Below, piece by piece: positions 23,681 to 31,742 of a stretch of DNA of 38,413 bases; positions within the stretch are counted from its first letter, which is position 1, and each line of letters begins with the position of its first letter. The DNA lies in the NCBI RefSeq assembly GCF_902497625.1, contig NZ_CABVGX010000048.1, positions 1-38,413 on the forward strand, given 5' to 3'. The notes below the pieces were generated by a model. That model was not told the origin of the DNA. It searched no databases and worked only from the letters and a program-made list of their open reading frames with translations. This DNA comes from Pseudomonas fluorescens. GTDB taxonomy: Bacteria > Pseudomonadota > Gammaproteobacteria > Pseudomonadales > Pseudomonadaceae. Position numbers and translations under genes: made by a program.

Positions 23681-23945
23681 CCAGTTTCAGGCTGTCATCA
23701 TTCAGCCGTTCGATATGCCGTATCACGCCATTAAGTCGCCGCCCGTCCACATGGACCAGGAGCGTATTGGCTTTTTCCAGCCCTTTGGGTACGGGCGCTT
23801 GGACGCGTAGGGCAAAACGGTTCGGCTCACCCTCAACCTGTTCCAGTCCCACTTCGCAATCAGCACTTCTGGTGTCACGACCAAACAGAGTGTCGATGCC
23901 GTAGTCAATGTGCGCCGAACTGGTCAGCGGCGGGCTTGTCATCAT
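23664..23945 (-). CDS. Small hypothetical protein
   Basis: The 93-residue protein has no signal peptide or membrane segment and ends in an acidic tail (KLEVEPE). Its middle, RFALRVQAPVPKGLEKANTLLVHVDGRRLNGVIRHIERL, alternates like a beta-barrel or sandwich. I do not recognise the family. The GGAGG five bases before the first ATG (23945) makes this start and the gene itself credible, and a terminator overlaps its stop. It follows the 75-residue gene at 23962 by 16 bases, so the two are probably one transcript. Confidence 0.65.
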   Translation of the reverse strand: MMTSPPLTSSAHIDYGIDTLFGRDTRSADCEVGLEQVEGEPNRFALRVQAPVPKGLEKANTLLVHVDGRRLNGVIRHIERLNDDSLKLEVEPE

Positions 23946-23961
23946 TTGTCCTCCCGGTCAT

Positions 23962-24189
23962 TCACCCGGCGGGTCGCCAGGTAACGTTCTCCACCCCGAA
24001 TTTTTCCGCCATCGGCTTGCTGGTTTTCTGCACCTTCTCGCGCCCGAACCGCGGAATCCGGCCCACGCCCGCATCACAACTCGCCCAATGCCACGCCTCA
24101 GTGTTATCCATTTTGTCGAGCCGGATAATGAAGGACTTGGGGGCGCCGTGCAGGGTGTATTCAATAACGAAAAGTTTTGCGTTGTTCAT
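23962..24189 (-). CDS. Small conserved-looking hypothetical protein
   Basis: The 75-residue protein reads MNNAKLFVIEYTLHGAPKSF, then DKMDNTEAWHWASCDAGVGRIPRFGRE, and ends TWRPAG. It is soluble, and the WHWASCDAGVGRIP block looks like a conserved core; I recall similar short proteins in Pseudomonas (possibly the DUF6555 group), but this is from memory. ATG 24187-24189 has GGGAGGA upstream at slightly long spacing; an in-frame TTG three codons earlier is too close to it. It is first in a two-gene unit with the gene ending at 23664. Confidence 0.7.
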   Translation of the reverse strand: MNNAKLFVIEYTLHGAPKSFIIRLDKMDNTEAWHWASCDAGVGRIPRFGREKVQKTSKPMAEKFGVENVTWRPAG

Positions 24190-24435
24190 AAAGCCCAAAT
24201 TCCTCCCTGTAGTAGTAGAAGGATCGTCCGGCTGGCGGAAAATTCAGTCGGATTGTCAGACGGTAGTCTTCGATAATGACAGGTTCAGCGCGCTTCTTCA
24301 GGATGTAGCAAAAAAGGTCAATGAATGCTGAACATCGCTCTGAAGGGGCGTGCGACTGGCACGCTCGCGCGCGATACGACTGGCCCGTGCCGCGCTCTGT
24401 TAGAATCGCCGGCATTGACTTCACGAGGTGCCCCC

Positions 24436-25470
24436 ATGAGCGAACCGATCCGTCTGACACAGTACAGCCACGGCGCAGGGTGTGGTTGCAAGATTTCTCC
24501 TCAGGTGCTGGAAGTGATTCTCGCCGGCAGTGGCGCACAGAATCTTGATCCTAAACTGTGGGTGGGCAACGCGTCGCGCGATGACGCGGCGGTGTATGCG
24601 ATTGACGAAGAGCGCGGTGTGGTTTCGACCACGGATTTCTTCATGCCCATTGTCGATGACCCGTTCGATTTCGGCCGGATTGCCGCCACCAATGCGATCA
24701 GCGATATCTATGCCATGGGCGGCGATCCATTGATAGCGATTGCCATCCTGGGCTGGCCGGTCAACGTGCTGGCCCCGGAGATTGCCCGGGAAGTCATTCG
24801 TGGCGGGCGTTCGATTTGCGATGAGGCGGGCATTCCATTGGCCGGCGGCCATTCCATCGACGCCCCGGAGCCGATCTTCGGCCTGGCCGTGACCGGGCTT
24901 GTGCACAAGCGCCACATGAAGCGTAACGACACCGCCACCGTCGGTTGTCTGCTCTATCTCACCAAGCCTCTGGGCATTGGTATCCTCACCACAGCCGAGA
25001 AGAAGGGCAAGTTGCGTCACGCTGACATCGGCCTCGCCCGCGACTGGATGTGCACGCTAAACAAGCCGGGCAGCCGTTTCGGCAAGCTCGACGGCGTCAC
25101 GGCGATGACCGACGTTACCGGGTTCGGTCTGCTGGGGCATCTGGTGGAAATGGCCGACGGCAGCCAGGTCACTGCGCGCATCGAATATGCGCGGGTCCCG
25201 CAGCTGCCCGGTGTCGAGTATTACCTGGAGCAGGGCTGCGTCCCCGGCGGCACCTTGCGCAATTTCGACAGCTACGCCAGCAAGCTGGGGCGGATTCAGG
25301 AGTTGCACAAACGTGTGCTGTGCGATCCGCAAACCAGCGGTGGTTTGCTGATTGCGGTGACGCCAGAAGGCAACGCGCAGTTCCTCGAAGTCGCCGCCGA
25401 GCTTGGCCTTTCGCTGCAGCCGATCGGTGAACTGGTCGAGCGACAGACAAACGCGGTCGAGGTGTATTGA
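24436..25470 (+). CDS. selD: Selenide, water dikinase (selenophosphate synthetase)
   Basis: The 344-residue protein makes selenophosphate from selenide and ATP. It has the catalytic C16 and K19 in the N-terminal motif GAGCGCK (E. coli C17, K20), here a plain cysteine and not selenocysteine; the ATP/metal segments DDAAVYAID, TTDFFMPIVDDPFDFGRIAATNAISDIYAMGG and GGHSIDAPEPIFGLAVTG follow, and DPQTSGGLL near 295. ATG 24436 has GAGG 9 bases upstream and gives the usual start MSEPIRLTQYSHG. Its stop overlaps the ATG of mnmH by one base (TGATG), so the pair is translationally coupled, as in other gamma-proteobacteria. Confidence 0.97.
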   Translation: MSEPIRLTQYSHGAGCGCKISPQVLEVILAGSGAQNLDPKLWVGNASRDDAAVYAIDEERGVVSTTDFFMPIVDDPFDFGRIAATNAISDIYAMGGDPLIAIAILGWPVNVLAPEIAREVIRGGRSICDEAGIPLAGGHSIDAPEPIFGLAVTGLVHKRHMKRNDTATVGCLLYLTKPLGIGILTTAEKKGKLRHADIGLARDWMCTLNKPGSRFGKLDGVTAMTDVTGFGLLGHLVEMADGSQVTARIEYARVPQLPGVEYYLEQGCVPGGTLRNFDSYASKLGRIQELHKRVLCDPQTSGGLLIAVTPEGNAQFLEVAAELGLSLQPIGELVERQTNAVEVY

Positions 25471-26573
25471 TGCCCATCGACGTCACCGATTACCGCGATA
25501 TCTTCCTGCATGAACGGCCGATGATGGACACGCGTGCGCCGGTCGAATTCATCAAGGGTGCCTTCCCCGGCGTCGCCAACTTGCCGCTGATGAACGACAG
25601 CGAGCGCCAGCGCATCGGCACCTGTTACAAGGAACATGGCCAGCAGGCGGCGATCATCCTCGGCCATCAACTGGTGTCCGGACCGATCAAGGCGCAACGC
25701 ATCCAGGCCTGGGCGGAATTTGCCCGGGCGCATCCGGAAGGTTTGCTGTACTGCTTTCGCGGGGGCTTGCGTTCGCAGATCGTCCAGCAGTGGCTCAAGG
25801 ATGAGGCGGGCATCGATTTCCCCCGGGTCGGTGGCGGCTATAAAGCCATGCGCACTTTCCTGCTGGAGTCGCTTGGGCAAGCGCTCACCCAGAGCGATTT
25901 CGTTTTGCTGGGTGGCATGACCGGCACTGGCAAAACCGAAGTGCTGACACAGTTGAACAACGGCCTCGATCTCGAAGGACACGCCAATCATCGTGGTTCC
26001 AGCTTCGGCAAGCGGGCAACCGGGCAGCCGTCCAACATCGATTTCGAAAACCGTCTGGCGGTGGACCTGCTGAAAAAACGCAATCGTGGCATCGAGCAGT
26101 TTGTGCTGGAAGACGAAAGCCGCATGGTCGGCAGCTGCGCCTTGCCGTTGCCGCTGTTTCAGGGCATGCAGCAATTTCCGATGGTGTGGCTGGAAGACAG
26201 CCTGTCAGGCCGGGTCGAGCGGATCCTGCGTGATTACGTGGTAGACCTGTGCGCCGAATTTAACGGCGTACACGGGGAGGAAGGCTTTGCGCTTTTTTCC
26301 GAACGTTTGCTGGCAAGCCTGAACAATGTTCAGAAGCGCCTGGGCGGCGAGCGACATCGGCGGATGCTGATCCTGATGGAAGCGGCCTTGGCCGAGCAGG
26401 CCCGCAGCGGTGCGGTGGACCTGCATCGCGACTGGATCGAAGGGCTGCTGCGAGAGTATTACGACCCGATGTATGCGTTTCAGCGTGAGAAGAAGGGCGC
26501 ACGGATCGAGTTCGTCGGGGAGCAGGCGGCGGTGCTTGAGTACCTTCGCCAGCGAGTCATTCAGCGAGGCTGA
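25470..26573 (+). CDS. mnmH: tRNA 2-selenouridine synthase
   Basis: The 367-residue protein (SelU/MnmH/YbbB) replaces the sulfur of 2-thiouridine at wobble position 34 of tRNA-Lys, -Glu and -Gln by selenium through a geranylated intermediate, using selenophosphate from SelD. The N-terminal rhodanese domain has the catalytic C95 in LLYCFRGGLRSQ; the C-terminal half has a P-loop GGMTGTGKTE (148-157) and the FENRLAVDLLKK segment. The ATG overlaps the selD stop. selA, selB and selC are not in the window, so what is visible supports only the tRNA branch of selenium use. Confidence 0.96.
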   Translation: MPIDVTDYRDIFLHERPMMDTRAPVEFIKGAFPGVANLPLMNDSERQRIGTCYKEHGQQAAIILGHQLVSGPIKAQRIQAWAEFARAHPEGLLYCFRGGLRSQIVQQWLKDEAGIDFPRVGGGYKAMRTFLLESLGQALTQSDFVLLGGMTGTGKTEVLTQLNNGLDLEGHANHRGSSFGKRATGQPSNIDFENRLAVDLLKKRNRGIEQFVLEDESRMVGSCALPLPLFQGMQQFPMVWLEDSLSGRVERILRDYVVDLCAEFNGVHGEEGFALFSERLLASLNNVQKRLGGERHRRMLILMEAALAEQARSGAVDLHRDWIEGLLREYYDPMYAFQREKKGARIEFVGEQAAVLEYLRQRVIQRG

Positions 26574-26581
26574 TGTTGAAT

Positions 26582-26607
26582 CGGCGGGCCCGCGAAGAGG
26601 CCCGCCG
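26582..26607. terminator. GC-rich hairpin between convergent genes
   Basis: CGGCGGGCC (26582-26590) and GGCCCGCCG (26599-26607) form a 9-bp stem between mnmH and the permease gene. There is no run of T, so it may be a weak or Rho-assisted end. Confidence 0.45.
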
Positions 26608-26621
26608 GTTCCCTGCAAATC

Positions 26622-27677
26622 CTAAAGCAACGCCGCCCCGATCAACCCGCTGACCACGCCGATCCCCATCGTCATCAGCGCCACGCTCACCAATACCCGC
26701 GCGTCGAAATCCTTGCGCAACATCAACAGCGACGGCAGGCTGATGCTCGGCAGGGTCATCAGCAGCGCGACCGCCGGTGCGGTGCCCATGCCGAGGGTCA
26801 TCATGGTTTGCACGATAGGGATTTCGGCCGCAGTCGGAATCACGAACAGCGTGCCGACAATCGCCAGAGGAATCAGCCAGACCAAACTGTTGGCCATCGC
26901 CCCGTCGATGTGCGGGAACACCCAGACCCGCACGGCGCCCAGCACCAGCACCGCAAGGATGTAGACCGGGATGGTGCTCCAGAACAGCTGCCACAGGGTT
27001 TTCGCCCAGCGTGTCAGGAAGGGCTGTGTGTCTTTCTCGGTAGCATTGGTGACAGCTTCGACCGCCGCTTCCGGCAGGGTTTCCGGGCCGGCAATCCGCT
27101 GGGCCACCAGCGACACGCCGAACACCAGGACAATCCCCGCGACCAGACGCAATGCCGTGAAGCCCCATCCGAGAACGAAACCCATGAACACCAGCGTCGC
27201 CGGATTGAGCACCGGATTGCCGATCCAGAACGCCAGCGCGGCCCCCACCGAAACGTTTGAACGACGCATGCTTGCGGCTACGGGGGCTGCGCAACACGAA
27301 CACATCATCCCCGGCAGGGCAAACAGCCCCCCGCGCACGGTCGAGGCAACCCCTGCGCGGCCGAACAGGCGCAGCAACCAGTCTCGCGGGATCAACACTT
27401 GCAGCAGGGAACCCAGAATGATCGCCAGTACAGCAGCCTTCCAGATCGCCAGAAAATACACTTTCGCGTAAATCAGCGCGGCAGCCAGCGGGGCAGTCTG
27501 AGCGTCGTTGAGGATGGAGACGCCGATGCTGTGATTGTCAGCGGCGACGAACGCCTTCACATAGTAGGGCGACCACTTGACGTAGTAGAGGCCGATGCAG
27601 GCCACCAGCACGAACAACGCGGGTTTCCACCAGAACGACCAACCCCGGATAGGGGAGGCTGTGGTTGAGAGCGACAT
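26622..27677 (-). CDS. ArsP/DUF318-type permease
   Basis: The 351-residue membrane protein belongs to the permease family PF03773 (DUF318/ArsP-like). It has about eight to ten membrane segments and the family motif PGMMCSCCAAPVAASMRRSNVSVGAALAFWIGNPVLNP, with C126, C128 and C129, and a second half with PTAAEIPIVQTMMTLGMG. Relatives export trivalent organoarsenicals (ArsP) or handle other soft metals; the adjacent cysteines fit a thiophilic substrate, but substrate is not proven. No ars regulator or accessory gene adjoins. ATG at 27675-27677 has only a weak ribosome site. It converges with mnmH. Confidence 0.82.
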   Translation of the reverse strand: MSLSTTASPIRGWSFWWKPALFVLVACIGLYYVKWSPYYVKAFVAADNHSIGVSILNDAQTAPLAAALIYAKVYFLAIWKAAVLAIILGSLLQVLIPRDWLLRLFGRAGVASTVRGGLFALPGMMCSCCAAPVAASMRRSNVSVGAALAFWIGNPVLNPATLVFMGFVLGWGFTALRLVAGIVLVFGVSLVAQRIAGPETLPEAAVEAVTNATEKDTQPFLTRWAKTLWQLFWSTIPVYILAVLVLGAVRVWVFPHIDGAMANSLVWLIPLAIVGTLFVIPTAAEIPIVQTMMTLGMGTAPAVALLMTLPSISLPSLLMLRKDFDARVLVSVALMTMGIGVVSGLIGAALL

Positions 27678-27768
27678 GAGGAGATCCGGACAAAGGGGAG
27701 ATGGGCAGCATGATAGCCCAGCCCTTTGCTCGATGCAGATATTCGCCGATGCGTCTAACCAGGGACCA

Positions 27769-28443
27769 TCAGGTCGGACAGGTTTGCAGACCGTTATCCA
27801 GACCTTGCTTGTAAGTGTGACTCTGCAGGCTGGCCTTGCCGTTGTGCCACGTCAGGGTGAGCACGTAGAGCGAGTCGAAATCGCTGGAGGCCCAGTCTTC
27901 GGTGATGTTCTGCTTCTTGCCGACCGCTTCGCCCGCGACCTTGTTGATCAGTTCCGGCAGGTAACCGTGGGACCAGGCGGTGTAAATCACAGAGTTGTGA
28001 TACTTGTCTTCGAGCAATTCATCGGCCAGGTCACTGGTGTCGTTGGCCGAGAATTCGATGTTCACCGGCAGACCGAGCTTGATCGCGCTGGGGCTGATGG
28101 TCATCAAGGGACGAATATAGCTGTAGGAATTATCCAGTTCGCCTTCTTCGACATTGCGCGTTGGGTTGGCAGCGAAGACGTAGTTGGCCTTACCGAATTT
28201 TTCCGGCAACAAGGTGGCCAGGTCAATGGCGCGGTTCAAACCCTGGCAGTTCAGTTGGCCGAGACCACCGGCGGGTTTTTCCGCATGGCGCAGAAACACC
28301 AGTGTCTGGGTGCCGTCTGCCGGTTGAGCGCGGCTCTCACTGGACTCCAGCGCTAGAAACAGGGCGCTCATGGCCAGCAAAACTGGCAGCAGAATGTAGG
28401 CGCGATGCTTGAAAGGCTTGGCAAATTTCAGCAACTTCATCAT
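27769..28443 (-). CDS. Exported histidine-phosphatase-family protein
   Basis: The 224-residue protein has an N-terminal membrane segment or signal (residues 15-32, cleavage possible after SRAQ), then the histidine-phosphatase motif LRHAEKP with H53 where many members read RHGE. R96 in NPTRNVEE and the second histidine H159 in AWSHGYLPEL complete the active site. It probably hydrolyses a phosphoester in the periplasm; substrate unknown. Two cysteines (C66 and C222) could form a disulfide. Start is one of two adjacent ATGs (28441-28443 chosen). It lies alone, 91 bases downstream of the permease gene start. Confidence 0.8.
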   Translation of the reverse strand: MMKLLKFAKPFKHRAYILLPVLLAMSALFLALESSESRAQPADGTQTLVFLRHAEKPAGGLGQLNCQGLNRAIDLATLLPEKFGKANYVFAANPTRNVEEGELDNSYSYIRPLMTISPSAIKLGLPVNIEFSANDTSDLADELLEDKYHNSVIYTAWSHGYLPELINKVAGEAVGKKQNITEDWASSDFDSLYVLTLTWHNGKASLQSHTYKQGLDNGLQTCPT

Positions 28444-29080
28444 TCGATAGATATTCTTCAGCGCAATCGGTTAAGGCTGACAAACCTCTACACCTTGAAC
28501 TCCCGGCATCAGGTGGTTTCCATGTCGTTGTAGCCATTACGGTCAAACGCAGGCCATTCTCAGAGTGCTCCAAGGCCTGTTTGGTTCGATCACCGTCGAG
28601 TGCGCAGCACTTTAAACGCAATACGGTCGGGATTGGGTTAAAGGTTAGCGACAGGATGTTGCGATTTGATGTCCGCCAGGGCCTACAGCGCAAAGATCAC
28701 GACTATTAGCCGACGATCCTCGATTTTGCCCGGATGCATCGGGTCATGTTTCGGATGGGCGACACCGCTCCGGTGTACGGGCAGACCGCTTTCAGCGACC
28801 GCGCTAGAACCCTGTAGCAGCTGCCGAGCCTGCGAGGCTGCGTCAGGCCGCGCAGCGGTCGCCAGCTGCAATGACGTTTAGCTGAAACCCATTGGACGGA
28901 TGACGACCGTTGCACGGCCGGACGCAGCCTCGCAGGCTCGGCAGCTGCTACATAGATTTGGGATTATTGCCGATGGCGTAAGGGTTTTTTCTCGTTCGGG
29001 ATTTGTACCCGGCGCCGCACAGGGCATAAGCTTTCGTCCCTACGACTTTTGTCTCATCCGCCGTTTTTGCAGGAATGCCC
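28444..29080. other. Long intergenic region before hemB
   Basis: This 637-base gap holds the promoter of the histidine-phosphatase gene on the left, no convincing gene in 28480-28810, a long REPIN (28814-28952), and the hemB leader. Short open frames on both strands lack ribosome sites and are mostly the REP itself. The AGGA before hemB is at 29071-29074. Confidence 0.6.
28814..28952. repeat. REPIN (type D) with perfect 32-base arms
   Basis: Arms 28814-28845 and 28921-28952 are perfect inverted copies (TGTAGCAGCTGCCGAGCCTG core). The same family occurs at 10251-10358 and begins again at the right edge of the window. Confidence 0.93.
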
Positions 29081-30055
29081 ATGTCCAGCCAGTTCCCCGA
29101 AGCACGTCCCCGCCGTCTGCGCCGCAATGCGAGCCTGCGCCACCTGTTCCAGGAAACCGAATTCAGCGTGAGCGACCTGGTGCTGCCGATCTTCGTCGAG
29201 GAAGAAATTGACGATTTTGTGCCGATCAACAGCATGCCCGGGGTGATGCGTATTCCGGAGTCGAAACTGGCTGGCGAGATCGAGCGCTATGCGCGCGCCG
29301 GGATCAAATCGGTGATGACCTTCGGCGTGTCTCATCATTTGGACAGCAGCGGCAGCGACACCTGGAGCGACAACGGCCTGGTCTCGCGCATGTCGCGGAT
29401 CGCCAAGGACGCAGTGCCGGAAATGATTGTGATGTCCGACACCTGTTTCTGCGAATACACCGATCACGGTCACTGCGGTGTGCTGCACAACCATGAAGTC
29501 GATAACGACCAGACCCTGACCAATCTCGGCAAGCAAGCCGTCGCCGCCGCGCGCGCCGGTGCTGATGTGATTGCCCCGTCGGCCGCGATGGACGGGCAGG
29601 TTCGGGCGATTCGCAGGGCGCTTGATGAGGCCGGTTTCACCCAGATTCCGATCATGGCCTATTCGACCAAATTCGCCTCGGCGCTCTACGGCCCGTTTCG
29701 TGAAGCCGGCGGCAGCGCGCTCAAGGGCGACCGCAAGAGCTATCAGATGAACCCGATGAACCGTCGCGAGGCTGTGCGCGAATCGCTGCTGGACGAGCAG
29801 GAGGGGGCCGACGCCTTGATGGTCAAGCCAGCGGGCGCGTACCTCGACATCATCCGCGACATCCGCGAAGTCTCGCGCCTGCCGCTGGCGGCTTACCAGG
29901 TAAGCGGGGAGTACGCGATGATCAAATTCGCTGCGCAAGCCGGCGCGATCGATGAGGATCGCGTGGTTCGCGAAAGCCTCGGCGCGATCAAACGCGCGGG
30001 CGCTGACCTGATCTTCACCTACTTTGCGATGGACCTGGCGTTGGCGGGGATTTGA
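29081..30055 (+). CDS. hemB: Delta-aminolevulinic acid dehydratase, zinc type
   Basis: The 324-residue protein condenses two 5-aminolevulinate molecules to porphobilinogen. Both Schiff-base lysines are present, K197 in AYSTKF and K249 in MVKPAG. The metal loop DTCFCEYTDHGHCGV has C122, C124 and C132, the catalytic zinc ligands of the E. coli enzyme, and the whole sequence resembles E. coli HemB far more than the Mg2+-type HemB typical of Pseudomonas (which has Asp/Ala in place of the cysteines). It may therefore be a second paralog. ATG 29081 is chosen because AGGA ends 6 bases upstream; the ATG at 29075 would touch it. Confidence 0.95.
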   Translation: MSSQFPEARPRRLRRNASLRHLFQETEFSVSDLVLPIFVEEEIDDFVPINSMPGVMRIPESKLAGEIERYARAGIKSVMTFGVSHHLDSSGSDTWSDNGLVSRMSRIAKDAVPEMIVMSDTCFCEYTDHGHCGVLHNHEVDNDQTLTNLGKQAVAAARAGADVIAPSAAMDGQVRAIRRALDEAGFTQIPIMAYSTKFASALYGPFREAGGSALKGDRKSYQMNPMNRREAVRESLLDEQEGADALMVKPAGAYLDIIRDIREVSRLPLAAYQVSGEYAMIKFAAQAGAIDEDRVVRESLGAIKRAGADLIFTYFAMDLALAGI

Positions 30056-30085
30056 GCCGCGCGTTGATTTGGTAGAGTTTCTGAA

Positions 30086-31615
30086 TCATGTGAAAAACGG
30101 CCGAATCCCGTGCTCCCGAAAATACCGCTCGATTACTTTCGGATCGGAACACGTCTCGGCGATCGCCACATAGGTGTCTGGACGCAACAGGTAAAAGCCG
30201 TTGCGCGCCAGACCGGCCGCCTCGAACGCCGCTCGCCAGCCAAACACCTGTAACGGCAAATGATGTTCAGCGCACCAGGCGATCATCTCGTCGCTGGTGT
30301 CGCCATACACATGCACCTGCCAGATCGGGTTCTTCAGTGATTCGAAATTATCCCCTTCGCTGTCATGCGCCCAGGGCATGCGGTCGCCACCATGCACATG
30401 ACCGGCTACGCCGTTGCTCAGCGCCATCGCACGATAGTTGAGCGTGAGCTGCGACACTGCACGAAAAACGAACTCGCGATTGATCTCGAACGATGCCATT
30501 TTCGGCAGCAGGAACGGCGCCAGCCGCGTGCGCAGCAAGTCGGCGATGCGTCCCTCGCCGGTGACGAAACTGAACACACGGTCCGTGGTGGACACCAGTT
30601 TGCGGGCAAATGCGATGCGCTCGGGTTCGTAGGTGTCGAGCAGCCTGGCCTCGGCACTGCCATCCAATACCGTCGCGAGTTTCCACGCGAGGTTGATCGC
30701 GTCGCCGATGCCGGTGTTCATGCCCTGACCGCCTGCGGGGCTGTGCACATGGGCCGCATCGCCCAGTAGAAACGCACGGCCCTGGCGAAAATGATCGGCG
30801 ACGCGATGATGCACGCGATAGGTCGAAAACCAGTTCACTTGCTCGATCTGCACCTTGAGATGCTCGATGGCGCGGCTGCTGACATCTGCAAATCGCAGGT
30901 CTTGTGGATGCTCTGCGCGTTCATCGCGCACGGTGCCAATCAATCGCGCGCGACCCTGGGCATCCATGGGAAACACCGCGAGAAAGTCCGCATCGTCCAG
31001 GTCCAGGTGCAGCTCGCCATTGAGCGCCGGGCCGCTGGCTTGCACATCGGCCACGTAGAAAATCTGCTGATAGGTGCCGCCGGGAAATCCGCTGTCGAGG
31101 CCCTTGCGCACGATCGACCGCGCACCGTCGCAGCCTGCGATGTAGCACGCCTGACAGCTTTCCTGCTGGCCATCGGGCAAGCGCAGGCGGGCGGTGATGC
31201 CATCGCCGGTTTCGTCGAAACTTTCCAGCGTGGTGCTGCGTTCGACCTGAACGCCAAGCCCGTGCAGTCGCTCGATCAGCAGCAGCTCATGCTTGTCCTG
31301 AGGAAATATTTCGAGAAAGGCAAATGGCGTCAGATCCTCGCCGATGCCGGTTAACGGCAGGCGAGTCACCGGTTCGCCCCTGACCCAGAAATTCGCCGCT
31401 GCCACTCGATGGCCGTTTTCCAGCACCGCGTCGCTGAGGTCGAGCTGGCGATACAGTTCCAGTGTGCGCGCTTGTACGGCCAGCGCCCGCGAGGTAGTGC
31501 CGGGTGCCGGGGTTTTGTCGATGATGCGCACGCAGACCTTCATCTTGCTCAGCCACAAGGCCAGCACCAGGCCGGTGGGGCCGGCGCCGATGATCAGAAC
31601 GTCGCTGCGCTTCAT
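30086..31615 (-). CDS. FAD-dependent aromatic hydroxylase/monooxygenase
   Basis: The 509-residue flavoprotein has the class A monooxygenase signatures: the dinucleotide fold IIGAGPTGLVLALWL at residues 8-22, the DG motif GCDGARSIVRKGL near 170, and the GD motif FLLGDAAHVHSPAGGQGMNTGIGDAINLAWKLA near 285-317. A C-terminal thioredoxin-like part (after about 400) is as in PheA/MhpA-type phenol hydroxylases. It would hydroxylate an aromatic or polyketide substrate with NAD(P)H and O2; the substrate is unknown and no ring-cleavage genes adjoin. ATG 31613-31615 has GAGGA upstream; a ten-codon upstream extension was rejected. It lies downstream of the TonB receptor but a terminator intervenes. Confidence 0.85.
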   Translation of the reverse strand: MKRSDVLIIGAGPTGLVLALWLSKMKVCVRIIDKTPAPGTTSRALAVQARTLELYRQLDLSDAVLENGHRVAAANFWVRGEPVTRLPLTGIGEDLTPFAFLEIFPQDKHELLLIERLHGLGVQVERSTTLESFDETGDGITARLRLPDGQQESCQACYIAGCDGARSIVRKGLDSGFPGGTYQQIFYVADVQASGPALNGELHLDLDDADFLAVFPMDAQGRARLIGTVRDERAEHPQDLRFADVSSRAIEHLKVQIEQVNWFSTYRVHHRVADHFRQGRAFLLGDAAHVHSPAGGQGMNTGIGDAINLAWKLATVLDGSAEARLLDTYEPERIAFARKLVSTTDRVFSFVTGEGRIADLLRTRLAPFLLPKMASFEINREFVFRAVSQLTLNYRAMALSNGVAGHVHGGDRMPWAHDSEGDNFESLKNPIWQVHVYGDTSDEMIAWCAEHHLPLQVFGWRAAFEAAGLARNGFYLLRPDTYVAIAETCSDPKVIERYFREHGIRPFFT

Positions 31616-31690
31616 CAGCCTGTCCTCGCCGTGTGTGCGTCTCAAGTATGGTCCAGCCTGGACCGGTCGCCAGGCTGCCCGCCAAACGGA

Positions 31691-31726
31691 AAAAGGCCCC
31701 GCAGCCGGGGAGCTGCGGGGCCTTTT
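31691..31726. terminator. Strong terminator after the TonB receptor gene
   Basis: AAAAGGCCCCGCAG and CTGCGGGGCCTTTT form a 14-bp stem around CCGGGGAG, with T runs on the minus-strand side. It ends the receptor transcript 16 bases after its stop and can work in both directions. Confidence 0.92.
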
Positions 31727-31742
31727 CGGTGAGTGCTGCGGA

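Noticed and set aside
28666..28915. Small open frames before hemB on both strands
   Set aside because: They consist largely of REP sequence and have no ribosome site or recognisable product.
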